DNA of 64,000 nucleotides from Bacteroidota bacterium. Its GTDB lineage: Bacteria > Bacteroidota > Bacteroidia > 2-12-FULL-35-15. The translations under genes were made by a program, and so were the position numbers. This document shows, one piece after another, positions 62,029 through 64,000 of this stretch. The stretch covers positions 1 to 64,000 of the forward strand of contig JAFLBF010000012.1 in NCBI GenBank assembly GCA_017303895.1. Reading direction: 5' to 3'. Under the pieces are notes generated by a model that was not told the origin of the DNA, searched no databases, and worked only from the letters and a program-made list of their open reading frames with translations. The stretch's first letter is position 1. Every line of letters starts with the position of its first letter.

Positions 62029-63669
62029 ATGCCAAAAGGATTTTATACTGTTCCTGTACCGGTGAACGAACCAGTAAAAAGTTATGCTGCAGGAAGTCCG
62101 GAAAGAATTGCCGTACAAGCCATGTTAAAGGAATTACGTTCAAAAGAGATGGACATTCCAATGTACATTGGAGGAAAAGAAGTCCGTAGCAATGATAAAG
62201 TTCGTTTGGCACCACCTCACGACCATAAACATACCTTAGGCCATTTCCATAAATCAACAAAAGAACATGTTGCACAGGCAATCGATGCTGCACTAGCAGC
62301 AAAACCAAAATGGGAAGCATTATCATGGGAGCACCGTGCAAGTATCTTTTTAAAGGCAGCTGAATTAATTGCCGGTCCATACCGTGCTAAATTAAATGCA
62401 GCCACCATGCTTGGACAATCAAAAAATGCTTTTCAGGCAGAAATAGACAGTGCATGCGAGATCATCGACTTTTTAAGATTCAATGTGCTTTACATGACAG
62501 AGATCTACAAGCAACAACCTCCCGTTGCAGGGACAGGATTTGGAGTTTGGAATCGTGTAGAACAAAGACCCTTAGAAGGATTTATTTATGCATTAACTCC
62601 TTTTAATTTTACTGCTATTGCAGGTAATTTGCCTACATCCTGTGCTATGATGGGCAATGTAGTGGTATGGAAACCATCCAATACGCAAGTTTATTCAGCC
62701 AACGTATTAATGGAGATCTTCATGAAAGCAGGAATTCCTGATGGAGTGATCAACCTTATTTATCCAAGTGGACCGGATGCGGCTGATGTTATTTTTGCAC
62801 ATCCTGATTTTGCTGGAATTCACTTTACCGGCTCAACAGAAGTATTCCAAAATATTTGGAAAACGATTGGTAATAATATCCATAAATTCAAAACCTACCC
62901 ACGCATTGTAGGTGAAACGGGAGGAAAAGATTTTATCATGGCTCACAAATCGGCCGATGCTAAAATTGTAGCAACAGCTATTAGTCGTGGAGCATTTGAA
63001 TACCAAGGACAAAAATGTTCTGCAGCTTCACGCGCATATATTCCTTCAAATATTTGGGAAGAAGTTAAGAATTATGTAGTGACCGACTTGAAAACATTCA
63101 AGATGGGACCTACAGAAGATTTCAGCAACTTTATCAATGCGGTGATCGATGAAAAATCATTCGATAAATTAGCGAAATACATTGATGCTGCTAAAGCTGA
63201 TAAAAATGTGGAGATCATAGCAGGTGGTAATTATGATAAATCAAAAGGATATTTCATTGAACCGACCATCATTAAAGCCAATGATCCTAAATACGTTACT
63301 ATGTGCGAAGAGCTATTTGGTCCTGTTTTAACATTGTATGTTTATGATGCTGAGAAGTATGAAGAAACATTAAAATTGGTTGACTCTACTTCTATTTACG
63401 CATTAACAGGAGCGATCATTGCACAAGACAGATATGCTATTGAATTAGGCACAAAGTTATTACGTAATGCTGCAGGTAATTTCTACATCAATGATAAACC
63501 AACAGGTGCTGTGGTGGGGCAACAACCATTTGGTGGAGCAAGAGGTTCCGGAACAAACGACAAGGCTGGTGCCATGATCAATTTATTAAGATGGGTATCA
63601 CCAAGAACAATCAAAGAAACATTTGTACCGCCAACTGACTACAGATATCCGTTCTTACAACAAGATTAA
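62029..63669 (+). CDS. pruA: L-glutamate gamma-semialdehyde dehydrogenase (PruA)
   Basis: 546 residues from ATG 62029, the size of the TIGR01236 1-pyrroline-5-carboxylate dehydrogenase group. Oxidises glutamate semialdehyde to glutamate with NAD+ in proline breakdown. The general-base Glu is in VGETGGKD (near 295) and the nucleophilic Cys in GQKCSAASRAYIP (near 330); TPFNFTAIAGNLP and HFTGSTEVF are also intact. A frame extension to 61978 crosses the -7 element and is rejected. Confidence 0.94.
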   Translation: MPKGFYTVPVPVNEPVKSYAAGSPERIAVQAMLKELRSKEMDIPMYIGGKEVRSNDKVRLAPPHDHKHTLGHFHKSTKEHVAQAIDAALAAKPKWEALSWEHRASIFLKAAELIAGPYRAKLNAATMLGQSKNAFQAEIDSACEIIDFLRFNVLYMTEIYKQQPPVAGTGFGVWNRVEQRPLEGFIYALTPFNFTAIAGNLPTSCAMMGNVVVWKPSNTQVYSANVLMEIFMKAGIPDGVINLIYPSGPDAADVIFAHPDFAGIHFTGSTEVFQNIWKTIGNNIHKFKTYPRIVGETGGKDFIMAHKSADAKIVATAISRGAFEYQGQKCSAASRAYIPSNIWEEVKNYVVTDLKTFKMGPTEDFSNFINAVIDEKSFDKLAKYIDAAKADKNVEIIAGGNYDKSKGYFIEPTIIKANDPKYVTMCEELFGPVLTLYVYDAEKYEETLKLVDSTSIYALTGAIIAQDRYAIELGTKLLRNAAGNFYINDKPTGAVVGQQPFGGARGSGTNDKAGAMINLLRWVSPRTIKETFVPPTDYRYPFLQQD

Positions 63670-63685
63670 TAATAATTTAGAAAAG

Positions 63686-63719
63686 AAAACGCCCCGACTA
63701 AACATAGCCGGGGCGTTTT
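63686..63719. terminator. Bidirectional rho-independent terminator
   Basis: Eleven-bp hairpin, 63686-63696 pairing with 63709-63719 (CGCCCCG core), A's before and T's after, between the convergent pruA and the partial gene at 63737. Confidence 0.9.
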
Positions 63720-63736
63720 ACATTTATTTAAGTTGA

Positions 63737-64000
63737 TTATTTACCTTTTTCATTGCTGGCAACTTCATCAAACTCCATCTGAATCGTTTCAGCTTTCATT
63801 TTAACAGGACTTACTTCAGCAAAAGCATCATTCCATTGTATCATCATATCCACCTTTTGCATATCCATCATTTTTCCACCTTCCATTCGTTCCCATTTTA
63901 ATTTATATGAATCAGAATCGCCTTTTACCATCATGATCGCATCTGATTTCGATTTAGCATTCGCATACGTATTTCCATCAGGCATTTTAACCGAAACTTT
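63737..64000 (-). CDS. Protein of unknown function (5' end outside window)
   Basis: The stop is at 63737 and the frame stays open to the window end (88 codons), so the N-terminus is missing. The visible part is polar and methionine-rich (IMMVKGDSDSYKLKWERMEGGKMMDMQK, MMIQWNDAFAEV), with an EVASNEKGK tail. No family recognised; an ATG at 63985 lies within the frame but need not be the real start. Converges on pruA with a terminator between. Confidence 0.55.
   Translation of the reverse strand, partial: KVSVKMPDGNTYANAKSKSDAIMMVKGDSDSYKLKWERMEGGKMMDMQKVDMMIQWNDAFAEVSPVKMKAETIQMEFDEVASNEKGK

Noticed and set aside
1-64000. tRNA genes, insertion sequences, CRISPR arrays and phage genes
   Set aside because: No cloverleaf-like TTC-containing sequences between genes, no transposase or integrase frames, no spaced direct repeats were noticed by eye.
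63737-64000. Relationship of the two partial secreted-type proteins at the window ends
   Set aside because: No shared motif could be seen in the visible parts.

Overview
The window looks like a piece of a Bacteroidota chromosome, most likely a member of the Chitinophagales/Chitinophagaceae; this is inferred from gene content and not tested by a search. Signs are the AT-rich sequence, the near absence of Shine-Dalgarno sequences, repeated TAnnTTTG promoter -7 elements, and typical families of the phylum: a TPR-PD40 envelope protein, a DUF4783 protein next to nadC, a fused E1 alpha/beta dehydrogenase, FucP-type sugar transport and many secreted proteins of unknown function. I list 62 protein genes, two of them cut by the window ends. 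I saw no tRNA, rRNA, insertion sequence, prophage or CRISPR array. No gene-free stretch exceeds 300 bases; the longest are about 226 bases (21456-21681) and 220 bases (26911-27130).

Layout. 1-6.5 kb: sugar-nucleotide and LPS genes (UDP-sugar dehydrogenase, DegT aminotransferase, Kdo transferase) and a sugar permease. 6.5-12.6 kb: secreted proteins of unknown function around an M48 metalloprotease, two of them apparent paralogues. 12.6-16.1 kb: a likely operon of a C45-type amidohydrolase, AcpS and a PaaK-like adenylate-forming enzyme. 16.2-20.0 kb: acyltransferase, histidine ammonia-lyase, a CxC secreted protein and pyrophosphatase. 20.0-21.5 kb: lipoprotein peroxidase, and an ECF sigma factor with a tiny membrane protein. 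21.7-24.5 kb: two flavoproteins, the first with flavin-dependent halogenase motifs. 24.5-26.9 kb: a tight operon of O-methyltransferase, threonine aldolase, GNAT enzyme and a fused YjdI-CDGSH iron-sulfur protein. 27.1-29.9 kb: a large TPR/PD40/SPOR-repeat envelope protein.

30.0-42.8 kb is one long minus-strand surface-polysaccharide cluster: flippase, polymerase and ligase-type membrane proteins, three glycosyltransferases, FdtA/FdtB-like amino-sugar enzymes, a second aminotransferase, an acyltransferase, a putative methyltransferase and the initiating sugar-phosphate transferase, ending in a TauE/SafE permease. It begins directly behind the terminator of rny, which belongs to a housekeeping block with zapA and a coiled-coil protein.

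45.3-52.1 kb holds housekeeping genes (M23 peptidase, LOG-type protein, alpha/beta hydrolase, RlmH, DUF4783-NadC-BrkB, TerC), often in overlapping convergent pairs. 52.2-55.5 kb holds a PadR-PspC stress module with a clear operator-like palindrome, and two secreted proteins. 55.7-64 kb holds the E1 dehydrogenase behind a striking perfect palindrome, MurQ followed by two uncharacterised genes including a large lipoprotein, and PruA.

The most interesting leads are the triple-SPOR envelope protein, the halogenase-like flavoprotein, the palindrome at 55608-55647, the murQ-linked lipoprotein, and the sigma factor with its candidate miniature partner.
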